Origin: Nitzschia sp. DOCU1
Taxonomy: Eukaryota > Bacillariophyta > Bacillariophyceae > Bacillariales > Bacillariaceae
Reading direction: 5' to 3'
Assembly (NCBI GenBank): GCA_951394045.1
Contig: OX595990.1
Location: 1,612,001 to 1,676,000 of the forward strand
Length of the DNA stretch: 64,000 nucleotides
Under the pieces are notes generated by a model, which ran no database searches, was not told where the DNA came from, and was given only the letters and a program-made list of their open reading frames with translations. The translations under genes and the position numbers were made by a program. The first letter of the stretch is position 1; every line of letters starts with the position of its first letter. Below are positions 43,501 through 54,748 of this stretch, in pieces.

Positions 43501-46387
43501 CTGCTGCCAACTTTGACTCGACCCGTGTAACAGAAGACCTGGCTTTTTCGACAGAGTTCCGGGCTTTGGCGATGTCCTTGTCGAATCCCTCTTCGGCATT
43601 GGATATTTGAACGTCACGCTCCTCCGCGTGCTGCCTCATATGATCTTCCCTGGCCCTATGAATCATTTGCTCGCACTCCACTTCCAACGTCTTTCTTGCC
43701 TGACTCAAGTCGTCGTGGCTTTCTTCCAGTGCCTTTTTGAGACCCTCGGCCTTCAGTTGCTCTTCGAGTCGCCTTTCTTCTTCCTGCCTCAACCTCTCCC
43801 CTTCCAGACGCCGGGTTGTCTCTTCAGCCAGCCGCTTCTTTTCGAGTTCTACTTCTTCGGCCTCTGTTTTCAAGGCTTCCTTCTTGCTTTCTTCGCAGCT
43901 CTCTAATTCCTTCTGAGCCTCCTTGATGAGCTTTTCGATTTCGTTTACGGCGGACATAATCATCTGCTTTGCTGGCAATTCCGACAACCCGTCTCCCTCG
44001 GCTTTCAGGTTTTTGTTGCCGATCATCTCGCTTAAATGAAGAACTGCAGTTTCAGCTCGTTGTACGATTTCGCCCTCTCCCAACACAGACGTGAGAAGCG
44101 GAGGTGAAGGTGGCGCTTTGGGAGGTACGGAGGGCTCGGCAGGAGGAACAGAAGGCGGACCTGAAATAGAGCCAGACGGCCTACGCTCCAAGGTAGTCTG
44201 CACCTGGTCATTCCGCGGTGATGTGGGGAAGGTTTTGATTGCGGTAGCCTTCGTTGGAGAACTTCGGGGACTCTTTTGAAATGATGACCTGTCGCCGAAG
44301 TCCATGCGAGCCCGTCCAAAGGCGTCGGTTGGAAGCGATGACGAATCCGGGCCTTCAGTGGCGATCTTCTTCGGAATATGGCCTGCTAGACTACCAACAG
44401 GAGCAGATGGGTTGACATCAGGCCTTGCATCGCCTGGCTTATCATTGCCCTTAAAGCGAGGGTCTCGAAAATTGGGAGGCTGGGGCCCTCGTGACGAAGA
44501 GGACAGGGATGGGGCCAAAGGAGGGACCCCGCTGCCTGTGCTTGTTCCTCCCTGAGCACTAGTACTAAACCCCGGAGATTTGATTGGAGGCCCAGGGGGC
44601 CTAGGGCTCCCACTCATTGCACGTCTTTCGGGTGCAGGAGACCACGAAGCACGTTGCGGCGCACCACTACCGTAGTGTTCCGTTCCTCTTTCGTGCCGGG
44701 CCGGGTCCATGAGAGGCCTCCTGCCAGCAGGTGAACGAAAACCACCAGGCCCTGCATCGTGGCCAGTAGTCGGCTGTGCAGGCATGAGGTTGGGTGGTAT
44801 CGTGGAGCTGTCCGCGAGGCTGCTATAGGAGCCCAGTCGTCGTCCCGGCTGAGGACTCGGAATCGGTGGACCATCGGAGGGTGCATCACTTGGGACATGA
44901 GGAGGTACCACCGGAGCCAAACCTCCTAGGTCCTGGCTGGATCGTCGACGAGGGTCGGTCGGTCGACGTGGATCCGAAGGTATATTAGCCATTGGAACCC
45001 CTTGGCTGGGACCAGGAGGGCCTTGACTGCCAACTCGGCCACGAGGTTCGTCGCGGAACGGTCGATCTCGAGGTGGTGGCGGGCCAGCAAGGTCACCGAA
45101 GGCTGTTTCTCGCGGACTATCACCTCGATGGAAAGGATGAGGTAGCGGCCCGCCGTCCCGCGGAAGAGGTGGACCTCCTCTAGGAAATGGCGCAGATACA
45201 ACACGAAGAGGATCCCGAGGGGGGCCACCTAGGTCGCCACCTCTCGGTCCAAAAGATCCGTCCCTGCCCGGTTCCCGGGGCGAAACAGCCATATCGCCTT
45301 GCCTTGGTCCAAAGGATCCGTCGCGACCGGGGTCTCGGGGCGGTCCGCCAATGTCTCCACCTCGTGGTCCAAAGGAGCCTTCGCGTCCAATATCTCGTTG
45401 AGGTGGAGGTGGCGGGCCGCCAATCTCACCACCCCGTGGTCCAAACGAGCCATCGCGGCTGGGTTCTCTAGGTGGACCTCCCATGTCTCCTCCTCTCGGT
45501 CCAAAGGATCCGTCTCTCACGAGATCACGGGGCGGTCCGCCCGAGTCACCACTTCTCGGTCCGAACGATCCATCACGGCCAATGTCTCTCGGTGGACCCC
45601 CTATATCTCGCGGTCCAAATGAACCATCCCTTACTGGGGGACCACCGGGCAATGCCCCGAATGATCCCTCCCGACTAACTTCTGGAGGTCGCCCGCCTCC
45701 AAACGCTGCAGGAACTCCTGCCACCCGTCCGCGCTCGATTCCGGGACGAAATGGCGGTCCGTCCCGAAACGGAGGCCGTTGAGACGGCGAAGGTCCTCCA
45801 AATGGAGGCTCTCTCGGTGGAAAATCACGAGAAGGCTCTGGTCCTCGATCTCGAAAATTCGATTGAGGTTCGTCTGGTCGAAAGGGTGGGAGGTCACCAC
45901 TCCCACTGTTTCCACGAAAATCGCCTCTTGGTCCAAAATCGCGAGCCCCCGGCTGTGGACCATCGCCGCGGAAATCTCGTGGCCCCTCATGAAAGGGAGG
46001 AGGGTCACTTCGAAACCCCCCTCCTCGACCTCCAAAACTTCCCTCTCGTTTCAGAAACGGCGGCGGGCCTGCGTTATTACTACCGCCGGCGGGTTGTGGT
46101 CCACCACTCCCCACGGATCCCGAAAAACTTCCATGATGGCGATGCCGGCCTCCGGAAAACGGCGGGCGGTTGCTATTGTTCCCCGGCCCTCGTCCTCCTC
46201 CAAATCGTGGCCGAAAGCTGTCGTTTCGATGGGCTCCTCCCACGCCTCCAGCACTGATTTCACCTTCTTCTTCGTCATCGCCTCCAACTGGAGCTGGTGG
46301 AGCCTCCTCGGCCTCTTCCTCGGGACGGTTAGGATTTCGCACAAAACCTCCCCGCCCATCTGAAGTCCAAGCAGGTTCCCATGACAT
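40590..46387 (-). CDS. NCoR/SMRT/Snt1-like SANT-domain corepressor
   Basis: Three exons, 46387..42728, 42645..41877 and 41800..40590 (introns 82 and 76 bp), form one protein of 1,879 residues. Residues 1-700 are G/P/R-rich and disordered, with tandem RDGSFGPRGGD units. A long coiled coil follows (about 780-960), then the conserved NCoR core: VRSEYEQEQIIAEIAAKEAMEKR and YKIDDPLKEAEES leading into SANT 1, MNNVWTDMEKCIFLDRF...FRRIASFLRNKTTKDCIAFYY. SANT 2 (QKWTTAEKRIFAETLEQHG|RDWAKLAEAVGTKNEKQIKNFYYDWKK) is split by intron 2. The C-terminal 350 residues are glutamine-, leucine- and glycine-rich. In this family, SANT 1 binds and activates class I HDACs (HDAC3/Hos2) on chromatin, and an HDAC3-like gene is the divergent neighbour. 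Confidence 0.85.
45220..45680 (-). repeat. tandem repeat coding for RDGSFGPRGGDIGGPPR-type units
   Basis: About eight imperfect units of roughly 17-19 codons (REGSFGPRGGDIGGPP, RDGSFGPRQGDMAVSP and similar) in the disordered N-terminal part of the NCoR-like gene. All units keep the frame. Confidence 0.8.
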
Positions 46388-46842
46388 GTTGAGTCAATGC
46401 TATTTAAATAGAGTCAATGCAGTAGTCGGGAGGGCTGCTCTTATGATATCATGTATGTTCGTTTGTTGCACTGCTCCCAAAAATTGAAAAACAAAAACAC
46501 AACAACCATCGCTTGCCTAACCTTTGTCAGGATCAAAAGCTAATAAAATGGTCTTGAAGACCAATAGTTTCTGTCACTGATAGATGATGAATCGTATGGA
46601 GTGACGGGCAGACTATTCAGTCACTCCTTAAATACGGCGACTTCTAATACGCGGCAATCCCGCGCAGGACTTTCTCCCTTGCTTGGCGACCGCTTGGAAA
46701 ACCAGCGGCCGCCACAAAACGGCGGCAGGATATCCAAAGCACAAGCCAATTGCGTTTCTACAACTTGGCAACTAACAAAAAGCAGCTCCTTTACACTGCT
46801 GTGAGAAACACCTCCCATACGACATCGATAAACAACGGTATC
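46388..46842. promoter_or_regulatory. shared divergent promoter region of NCoR-like and HDAC3-like genes
   Basis: 455 bp between the two start codons, with no other gene. Both genes must be controlled from here. No TATA box or named factor site was recognised with confidence. Co-regulation is inferred from the layout. Confidence 0.55.
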
Positions 46843-48191
46843 ATGGGAAAGTCTCGAGTCTCTTATTTCTATCATCCCACTTGCGTAAGTTGCTGCTTTG
46901 TTGTAGCTTCCCTTCTGTGAATCATTCGACTCACATTCATCTCACTCCCTGTTGATTATGACAGCCACTCTTTTACTATGGGCCTTCACATCCCATGAAA
47001 CCCCACCGCCTGAAGCTGGCACATCACTTGATCTTGGCATATGAGCTGTATCCAAAAATGGATTGTTATCACTGTCATCCGGCCACTGCTGGCGAAATGG
47101 CGGCCTTTCATTCCGAAGAGTACGTGCAGTTTCTATCCAAAATTACCCCCGACAATCTTCGCCAGTACTCGGCAGTCCTTCAAAAGTTTAATGCCGGAGA
47201 TACTACTGATTGTCCCGTCTTTGATGGGCTCTTTGAATTTACACAATTGTACACTGGGGCGTCTATAGATGGAGCTGTGCAACTTAATCAAAATCAGGCG
47301 GATATTTGTATCAATTGGAGCGGGGGATTGCACCATGCCAAGAAGAGCGAAGCCTCTGGCTTTTGTTATATCAATGACATTGTCTTGGCTATTTTGGAAC
47401 TCTTGAAAGTACATGCCCGCGTCTTGTATGTCGACATTGATGTGCATCATGGCGATGGAGTAGAAGAAGCCTTTTATACAACGGATCGAGTCATGACTCT
47501 GAGTTTGCACAAGTATGGAGATTTCTTTCCAGGAACGGGGCACATTCAAGATGTGGGTGCCAAGGAGGGAATAGGATACTCGGTGAATGCGCCACTTCAG
47601 GCAGGGATCACCGATGAAATGTATCTCGAGCAACTCTTTATTCCAGTATTCGACAAAATCATGGAAGTTTTTCAGCCGGGGGCAATTGTCCTGCAATGCG
47701 GAGCCGATTCGTTGGGAGGAGATCGGTTGGGGTGTTTCAACTTGACCACCAAGGGACATGCGCAAGCCGTTCGACATGTGCAGAAATTTGGAGTTCCTAC
47801 CCTGGTTTTGGGCGGTGGTGGATATACGATTCGAAATGTATCCCGCTTGTGGGCATACGAAACATCGGTGTTGTTAGACCAAGAGATTCCCAATGCCATC
47901 CCCTTCAATGACTATTATGAGTACTATGCACCTGACTTCGAATTGCACTTGCAACCTGATCCAAACATGGAAAATGCCAACAAGAACATTGATTCCATTC
48001 GGACGGAGCTTCTGCAGCAACTTTCTGATTTGCAGGGCGCTCCTTCGGTTCAAATGCAGCAAGTCCCTCCGGCCTTTCGAACGCTGGAGGAAGAAGAGCC
48101 AGAAGAAGAAGGGACGGGAGACGAAAGCAAACTGACTCGCAAGCGAATCAAAAAACAACATTCGGCGGAACTTTATGACAAAGTAGACTGA
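46843..48191 (+). CDS. class I histone deacetylase, HDAC3-like
   Basis: Exons 46843..46884 (14 codons, [14 protein letters not shown]) and 46965..48191, with an 80-bp phase-0 intron, give 422 residues. The first exon supplies the conserved YFY start strand, and the second begins [15 protein letters not shown]. Zn2+ and active-site motifs are intact: [21 protein letters not shown] (tandem His), [17 protein letters not shown] (metal Asp/His), [27 protein letters not shown] (metal Asp), [15 protein letters not shown] (active-site Tyr). The end, PSVQMQQVP, resembles HDAC3 rather than HDAC1/2. The acidic then basic tail ([17 protein letters not shown]) suits nuclear location. It removes acetyl groups from histone lysines, probably in a complex with the product of the adjacent NCoR-like gene. 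Confidence 0.92.
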
Positions 48192-48216
48192 GACACTAAG
48201 TGATAGTAGTATTTTG

Positions 48217-49203
48217 CTAGTATGGCGCACGCCCTTCTCGTTCTTGCCGTGTGACATCATTGTTGTCAGATCGAATAGTACCTTCAATCGAAACCAACTC
48301 AACTTGCCATTCCAGTCCCTTATAGTCCAGGGGAATACGAAAGTTATCTCTGGCCCGTGGTCCATACGCTAATGAGAGAGGAATTTGTAGCTTGCGGACT
48401 TCCCCAGGACACATATCATACAATCCTTGATCAACACCAGGAATGACATCCCCACTTCCCAGTACCATTTGATATGGTCGCCCGGTGCCTCGAAAAGACG
48501 ATGCATCGTAAAGGATTCGGCGGTTTCCGTCGGGTGTGACATATCGAGCCTCGTAATAGAATTCCAACACATCGCCTCGTCGTGACTGAATCTTGCATGG
48601 TCCAGGGGCCGACTGCAGCGTTGTGATGGAAAACTGTCCTCGAGTGTCGCTGGTGGCAGATGGCTCATCTGTCTTCTGGGCCAGCTTCAAGGCATCCTGG
48701 GGTGTCACAATGGAAGTCCCAAGATCCGAAACGGCATCACCACCGGCCGCCAAATTGATAAAATCCAACTCTACCGGAAAGGGACCGGATCCTAACTTAT
48801 TCACCAGTTCACTAGCAGTTAAGTAACCCTCCAAAATCATTCCTGGCTGTAGTTTTGCATTCTTGTCGGAGAGCACTCGTTGAATAGCCACGGCGGGTTC
48901 GCCCCGTAATTGAGTATTGTAGAGTTGAAGACCCAATGAATCGCCAGGCCCCTTGAATACCACTTTGACAAGTCGCAATGGAGCCTTTTCATCGATTTCA
49001 TCCGCCAAAGCATTCCTTCCACTGACGATCAAGACTGTGGAAGCAAGACCAAAGGTCAGAACACTCCGTCGACTTGCCCCCACCAATGGCGGTGAAGCGG
49101 GGGTTGTTGGCAGATGCTGCTGCGGTTGCAACGAATCTGAGGTGCCGATGAAATGTAATACGATGAGGGCAACAAAAGATCCTCTCCAATGACGAAGCAA
49201 CAT
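48217..49203 (-). CDS. FKBP-type peptidyl-prolyl isomerase, probably thylakoid lumen
   Basis: 328 residues from the ATG at 49203 (MLLRHWRGSFVALIVLHF); an upstream in-frame ATG at 49278 is less likely. Targeting appears three-part: an ER signal peptide (to about 24), a transit-like segment, then a twin-arginine signal SRRSVLTFGLASTVLIVSG ending RNALA-DE, typical for thylakoid lumen import. Residues about 70-145 (PLRLVKVVFKGPGDSLGLQL...GMILEGYLTASELV) resemble a PDZ-like fold. Residues about 205-310 are the FKBP domain: GDVLEFYYEARY, FRGTGRPYQMVLGSGDVIPGVDQGL, PGEVRKLQIPLSLAYG. Lumenal FKBPs assist photosystem assembly. Its stop is 25 bp from the convergent HDAC stop. Confidence 0.82.
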   Translation of the reverse strand: MLLRHWRGSFVALIVLHFIGTSDSLQPQQHLPTTPASPPLVGASRRSVLTFGLASTVLIVSGRNALADEIDEKAPLRLVKVVFKGPGDSLGLQLYNTQLRGEPAVAIQRVLSDKNAKLQPGMILEGYLTASELVNKLGSGPFPVELDFINLAAGGDAVSDLGTSIVTPQDALKLAQKTDEPSATSDTRGQFSITTLQSAPGPCKIQSRRGDVLEFYYEARYVTPDGNRRILYDASSFRGTGRPYQMVLGSGDVIPGVDQGLYDMCPGEVRKLQIPLSLAYGPRARDNFRIPLDYKGLEWQVELVSIEGTIRSDNNDVTRQEREGRAPY

Positions 49204-49714
49204 TTCGGTTATTTGTAGGACAATGCAATGGGCGAAGGCGACGAGAAAACTGATTTCAATACATCGACAACATGACACAAAAGATCTATGAGAGGAAAGG
49301 TACGGTTTGTGATGGCAATGCCAAAAAGGGAGGGATGCACGAGACAGAAGATCTTGCTGATGTCATCAACTCGCCACCGTCCGTTCGTCGTACTGGTACC
49401 GGTACGATCCCAACAGCTCGGATGCAGTTTATGACTATGTTCAGATTTGTATAAATATATTGTTCGGCGACCGGGACTCGCTGAAGAGATTTAACAGCCA
49501 GAACATTGCAAGATCTTCGTCTTGAATACATTGATAAAACCGCAGACCTCCATTGGACTCGAAGTAGTTTGTCACGCATTTCGAACTCCCGCCACTTTTT
49601 GGACGCACCTCCTCACTGAATGGGATTTTTCGAGGGAGACGACCCAAGGTGTTGTTGAAAGGTCACCGCCGTCAGAATAGCCATAGTTACGCTATCGGCT
49701 TGTGAATATTGACA
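49204..49714. other. divergent intergenic region
   Basis: About 510 bp between the FKBP and ankyrin genes. No gene supported. A short GTACCGGTAC palindrome occurs near 49396. Confidence 0.5.
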
Positions 49715-51244
49715 ATGGTGAATCTTGTTGTTCGACATGGCGCCTCTCATTTGCAGGCTATGTCGCCGACGATTCCTCGAACCACATCGCCGGCTGCCTT
49801 GACTCCGAACAACGGTCGCGGCGAACGAGTGGTTCCGTCTCCTATTCGGGTCCCTTCCTTCTCCAAGAGACCTGTGAGCCCCTTGACGACGTCTGAGAGC
49901 ATGTTTGGTGGCAGTCCGGATCATCAACACCATCATGTAGTTGAGCAAACCAGGAGTCAATCGTCGTCAGAAAAGAATCCCCCACGCGGCATTGGTAGCA
50001 CTCAGCGAGTGGATCATGTGGTTTCCGTCGACTCTTCCATGGAAAACGAGTTGGCTTGTGATTACGATCAAAATGTAACAGTTTTGTATGAACTCTTAGA
50101 GAGCTCACAGTGGGATCAAGCCAGACTACGTTGCCGAACACACCCAGAAGAAGCACAGACTTGGATTGTCCGACGAGCAGGCCCGCAGATGAGGTGGAAG
50201 TTGTTGCCACTTCACGCCGCCGTGATTTTTCAAGCACCGGCGCCTGTCATTGAGTCGATGCTCAAGGAATATCCTATTGCGGCTGGCAAACGAGACGATC
50301 AAGGAATGCTGCCATTGCATTTGGCTTTTCGGCACAAGCAAGAGGAGAGTATGATTCAACTGCTCCTGGAACAGTACCCACAAGCTGTGGCAATCAAGGA
50401 TCGAAGGGATCGATTGCCACTAGATCATGGGCGGGAATCACAATTCTCAGCGTCGTTGTTACAAGCGTATGCAGAAGCCTGTGTGAAATGTCAGAAGCCA
50501 CAGATGGGATCAGTTGTCGAAGACCTTCGAGCCCAGCATGAGATGCAGATTGAGGGAATCAAAACCACCTACGAAAACCGCATGGCGGCCTTGCGTCGAG
50601 AACACGATGAAGAATTAAGGGAACTCCAACAAAAATTGGAGCAAGATCAACTTGTTGTCCAGTCTCAACACAATCAAGAAATGGATGAACTACGTGATCT
50701 ATTGTCCAGAGAAGTGGCAAATGGACAAAGGCTCAGGACAGGGCAGCATGATGTCCAGGAACTGCAGCAGGCGCTTTCACAAGCTCATTCAGACAACCAG
50801 ATTTTGCAAGGAGTCATCGAGGAGCAAAAAGTACATTTCGAAGGTCTCAAGGAAAACGTACAAAAGATTTTGGAAGATCAACAGACTCTTCAAGCCTATT
50901 GCGCTCGGCAACAACAAGAATTGGAAGAAGCTCAACAGCTACGGGAGCAATTGTTGCGTTCTTTGATGCAGAAGGAGGACGGCAATGCCGTGCGAGGCTC
51001 GCAAGCGATAAGGCAACTATCAGAAAACATTCGACTTCGGACGGAGCAAGTGCTCAGCCGCGTGGCTTCTGTCCCGACGACGCCAGTGAGGGGGGCATCT
51101 GAGCTGTTGCCACCTGCCACGAACAATCCTCATCACATTATCATTGCAGACGACTTTGACAATGATGGTGCGGAGGAGTGGGATGTACAAAACGAGTCGG
51201 ATCACGGGGACGAAATCAGCGCTATCACCGACGAAAACTTTTAA
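49715..51244 (+). CDS. ankyrin-repeat and coiled-coil protein
   Basis: 509 residues from the ATG at 49715; ATGs at 49709 or 49760 (MSPTIPRTTSPAA) are alternatives. Residues 1-110 are S/P-rich and disordered. Two or three ankyrin-type repeats occupy about 160-255: WKLLPLHAAVIFQAPAPVIESMLKEYP, DDQGMLPLHLAFRHKQEESMIQLLLEQYP, KDRRDRLPLDHG. From about 270 to 440 a long coiled coil rich in E, Q and L follows (EELRELQQKLEQDQLV, IEEQKVHFEGLKENVQK). The C-terminus is acidic. The protein is likely a scaffold; no catalytic motif. Its stop is 77 bp from the convergent kinesin stop. Confidence 0.7.
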   Translation: MVNLVVRHGASHLQAMSPTIPRTTSPAALTPNNGRGERVVPSPIRVPSFSKRPVSPLTTSESMFGGSPDHQHHHVVEQTRSQSSSEKNPPRGIGSTQRVDHVVSVDSSMENELACDYDQNVTVLYELLESSQWDQARLRCRTHPEEAQTWIVRRAGPQMRWKLLPLHAAVIFQAPAPVIESMLKEYPIAAGKRDDQGMLPLHLAFRHKQEESMIQLLLEQYPQAVAIKDRRDRLPLDHGRESQFSASLLQAYAEACVKCQKPQMGSVVEDLRAQHEMQIEGIKTTYENRMAALRREHDEELRELQQKLEQDQLVVQSQHNQEMDELRDLLSREVANGQRLRTGQHDVQELQQALSQAHSDNQILQGVIEEQKVHFEGLKENVQKILEDQQTLQAYCARQQQELEEAQQLREQLLRSLMQKEDGNAVRGSQAIRQLSENIRLRTEQVLSRVASVPTTPVRGASELLPPATNNPHHIIIADDFDNDGAEEWDVQNESDHGDEISAITDENF

Positions 51245-51321
51245 TTTGTCTAAAAACGCTTCTAGCTGCTGGTAGTGACGAAAGATCGCCAAGGAGAAAC
51301 TTTGGGGACAATGTGTAATGT

Positions 51322-54193
51322 CTAGCCCTTCTCAACTATTCGAATCAGACCGTCAATTTCTTCGTCTTCCAGGTTGCCAAGAGATAAACGCCGCTGTTGC
51401 TCCTCGTCGAGAAGGGCTAGCTCCACTTGCTCTCCAGTGTAAGGCACAACAATTCTCCACAAAGGCAATGCAGCAGAGTCACCCAGTTGCCAGATCTGAG
51501 TTGCCATGCCATTGAGTTGATCTTGAAGCAAGGTGTTTTCTTCTCGCAACCGCCGTTCGATTTCTTGTCGGTCCACAACTAATCGCCGGTTTCGGGCCTG
51601 CAAGTCCACCAGGTGCTCCTCAAGATAGTTGACGTGCTGTTCACGGCTTTCGACTTTGGTGTCAATCGTCTTGTTGACAAGATGGAGTTCATTCATCTTC
51701 CAGACAATAGCATGGAGGTCGTTTGTTTTTCGTTCCAGTTCTTGCTTGAGCATGTTGAGTTCTTGTGCCGCTTTCATTTTTCCCATGGCGCCTTGTCGGG
51801 CTGACAGCGCCTCCACCATGGCCTTTTCCGCAATGAGCGAATTCTGCAAGATCACCACCTTTTTGCCCATTTCTAGCAAATCCCTTTCGAGCTCTTGTTC
51901 CTTCTTAACAGCCAACCGCCCCGCAGGACTTTCCAAAAGCCTCTGTCGGTAGCTGGCCAGCTGGCCAAAACTTAATTCAGTATGCTGTAGACCACCATTG
52001 TTCGTGATGGAAACCCTACGACCTGTCTCGTCCTCGATTTCATCGCCGAATTGTTCCTCGATCAGTTGTAATTCTTTTTGCTCTGCGATTCGGGCTTGTT
52101 TTTCACTCTTGGCTTGGGCGTCCGAGGAAGGTGCGTAGTCCATAGTGCCGGTGTCCGAGCCCAGCTCAGATTTCTCGATCAAACCGCTGTCTAGCATGAG
52201 CTTGTCGACGTCCAGCAAGTCCGAGAGGTCCGACACGCCAGGAATTCTCTGACTGACATCGGTCGTTATATCCTTGGTTGTTCCAGTACCTTGCGCCGCC
52301 TTGCTTTTCAGCAACCTGACGTAGAAAGTTCGAAATTGTCGCAGAAACAGAACAGCCTCCTTTTCTCGAAATTGACTTGTTCGCAGGAAATTTTCTAATT
52401 CCAAATTTCGCTGAGCAAGAATTTTCATTTCTTCCTTGGCATCGTAGAGCTCTCGCGACATGCGCTGCTTTTCATTGGTAATGCTTTCCTTTTGTCGCCG
52501 CAACGAAGTGATCTCGGACTTCAAATCACGCATTCCACTCTCCGCCTTTTCTCTGGCCAATCGGTGTTCCTCTACCTGCTTTTCGAGCTCTGCAATCCGG
52601 TGGGCTTGTTCCTCGTCGCCTTTCGTAGCAACCGCTGCAGCGGGACCAAGAATCACACCTATTTCCGTTTCATCTCCGGGTTTTGTCGATGAAACAATCT
52701 TTTCAATGACTTCCCAAAGAGGAACATTTCCCGAATCTTTTCCTTTTGTCCGACCCTTGACGTGTTTACATTCATGGGCGAGCATTTTTACCATAGCTGT
52801 CAAATCGTTTTGCCGTCGTTCCGATTCTACCAGACGGGCTTTGCAGGCATTGTTTGTCAACGCCATTGCAGGTTGGGGTGTGTTTATTATTTCGCGCGCT
52901 TGCTGTCCGAATTTGATGGTATTTATTGTTTCGTTGATGTTATAGCTCGACGGTGAACCCGTACATATGATGGTTGTAAACCAATTTCCACCGAAACATG
53001 GCTTCAAAAGCTGCGCTAGCTTGGAAGCACTTGTGTTTGCACGTGGATTGACTCGAACCTTTTTCTTTCCCTGCTCTGCCAATGTCATTCGAATGACGCT
53101 TCCCAAGCTCAACAGCGATGCATTGATCATCCGTCCTTCCAGTCCGATGGCTGTTTCCTTGCCCCTTGTCGATTTCTGTCGGCCCACTTCGCTTCCCGCC
53201 AAATCTAGTAACAGCAATCGCGAGGATGTATGAGACCCATTTTCGCGGTTGACCATTTCCAGCCGGAGGGTGACCACAGCGTGGGAACGACTGGAATCCA
53301 TATTTTGGTCTGTTGCCGCCTTGGTACGATAAGCATTCCCTCGAGCCAACAAGGCATAGATATCAGCCACATCTAAACAGCACACTTCGCAAGCCCCAAC
53401 CACACAGGCTTCTCCCCGCTCATCCTTGCCGATGCGAACATCTTCTCGCCATGGTTGCAACAAGTCACATACTCGTTCTAAATAGATCTCAACAAAGGAA
53501 CACCGCACGGTATACTCAAAGGACTCTGGTATGTCATCGAGACGCTCCAACAGATCAGCTGCTACTCTAGGGATCATTCCCTCCGTGACCTCAGGGTTTC
53601 GACGCGGGTCGACAACCTTGTCACTGCCTGATTCGAAGCCATCTGCCTCCTCTAATCCCAGGGCACGAACGTTCAATTCTACCCCCATTCCTTCCCCCAA
53701 CATTGTGTGGGTCTAAGCAAATCCAAGAGAAACGAAGACAATGAGGGAAACCAAAAGTTAATCAAATTCTGACATTTCAATCACTCACCTTGCCGCTCCC
53801 AGTTTGCCCGAACGCCATCACGGCGCAATTGACCCCATTGAGTAGGCGTTTGGGGATGGACGATACACTCTCTTTGTAAACTTCCAGCTGCGGCGTGTAC
53901 TCGTCGAATACCTGCGTGGGACATCAAAAAACAGTTGACAGATATCAGATAAGCCAACTTTCACAAGCATTTCCCCCTCAGTATGACTGACTTACCATGT
54001 CAAAAGTAAAGTCAAACGTACCCAACAAGGGTGAATCGACCGTGATCAGCTGGGGGTTATCGTGAAGTTCGATACAGTCCTTAGATCGCTTGGAAGTCTC
54101 CAATTTATCCATGGGTCGGAGCCGCAGATACACTTTGACCTTCTCTTCCGCGCCTTTCGAATTGGCGGCTCCATTGGCCTTTTTCTCGCCCAT
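51322..54193 (-). CDS. kinesin with N-terminal motor and long coiled coil
   Basis: Exons 54193..53996, 53911..53789 and 53712..51322 (introns 84 and 76 bp) give 903 residues. The motor begins KVKVYLRLRPMD and holds the P-loop AFGQTGSGK|THTM, exactly across the second intron. Switch I reads NMDSSRSHAVVTL and switch II LLLDLAGSEVGRQK. The later motor parts, INASLLSLGSVIRMTL and SKLAQLLKPCFGGNWFTTIICTGSPS, are recognisable but differ from common kinesins. The neck and stalk (about 400-870) are coiled coil with S/D-rich breaks. An N-terminal motor implies plus-end movement along microtubules. The subfamily cannot be set by eye. Confidence 0.85.
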
Positions 54194-54748
54194 TGTGGTT
54201 CAGCAAGCAGTCGTCAACAACAAAATGTCGTCGTGGAGGCAAATGAGATTATCTTCACTAAGCGTCCACGTTAACCTATTGCCGCTGGGTCGTCATTTAC
54301 TCTTTGCTATTCATACAACAAATGGGACACCACACGGCATGCAACAATAACCGTTTCCAGCGAAATTGAAAATCGCGCTGTGCACCCGACGACACTCTCG
54401 ACACATACACATATTTGCACCAAGCAGTGAAAGGCGCGCACCGGACCTTCACGCACACTTGCGGTGGTTGGATGTGTCCGCCACGCGCGTGCCGAGCCTG
54501 AAAGCTGGTGACGGAAAGTTCGACTAATGGGACCGTTTGGTCGCACCAGTCGAGGAATGTCAGTAGGCAGGAGGCGACGGCGGCGCATATCATAGCAAAA
54601 TTGAAATGCAATGATCGATTGGGTGCTACGAGTACCGTAGTCTAGAGTTGCGAGCGAGTTGATTTCTTGAGGCATTGATCATCTTTTGATAGGTCCAAAC
54701 AATTACTATTCCAATCTTTCATCTGATACTGCGGAATGCAATAATTGC
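54194..54748. other. intergenic region
   Basis: About 555 bp between the kinesin start and the stop of the next minus-strand gene. No supported gene or repeat; presumably includes the kinesin promoter. Confidence 0.5.

Noticed and set aside
45187..46363. Several plus-strand frames opposite the NCoR-like N-terminus
   Set aside because: They arise from the G/P-rich tandem repeat of the minus-strand gene.
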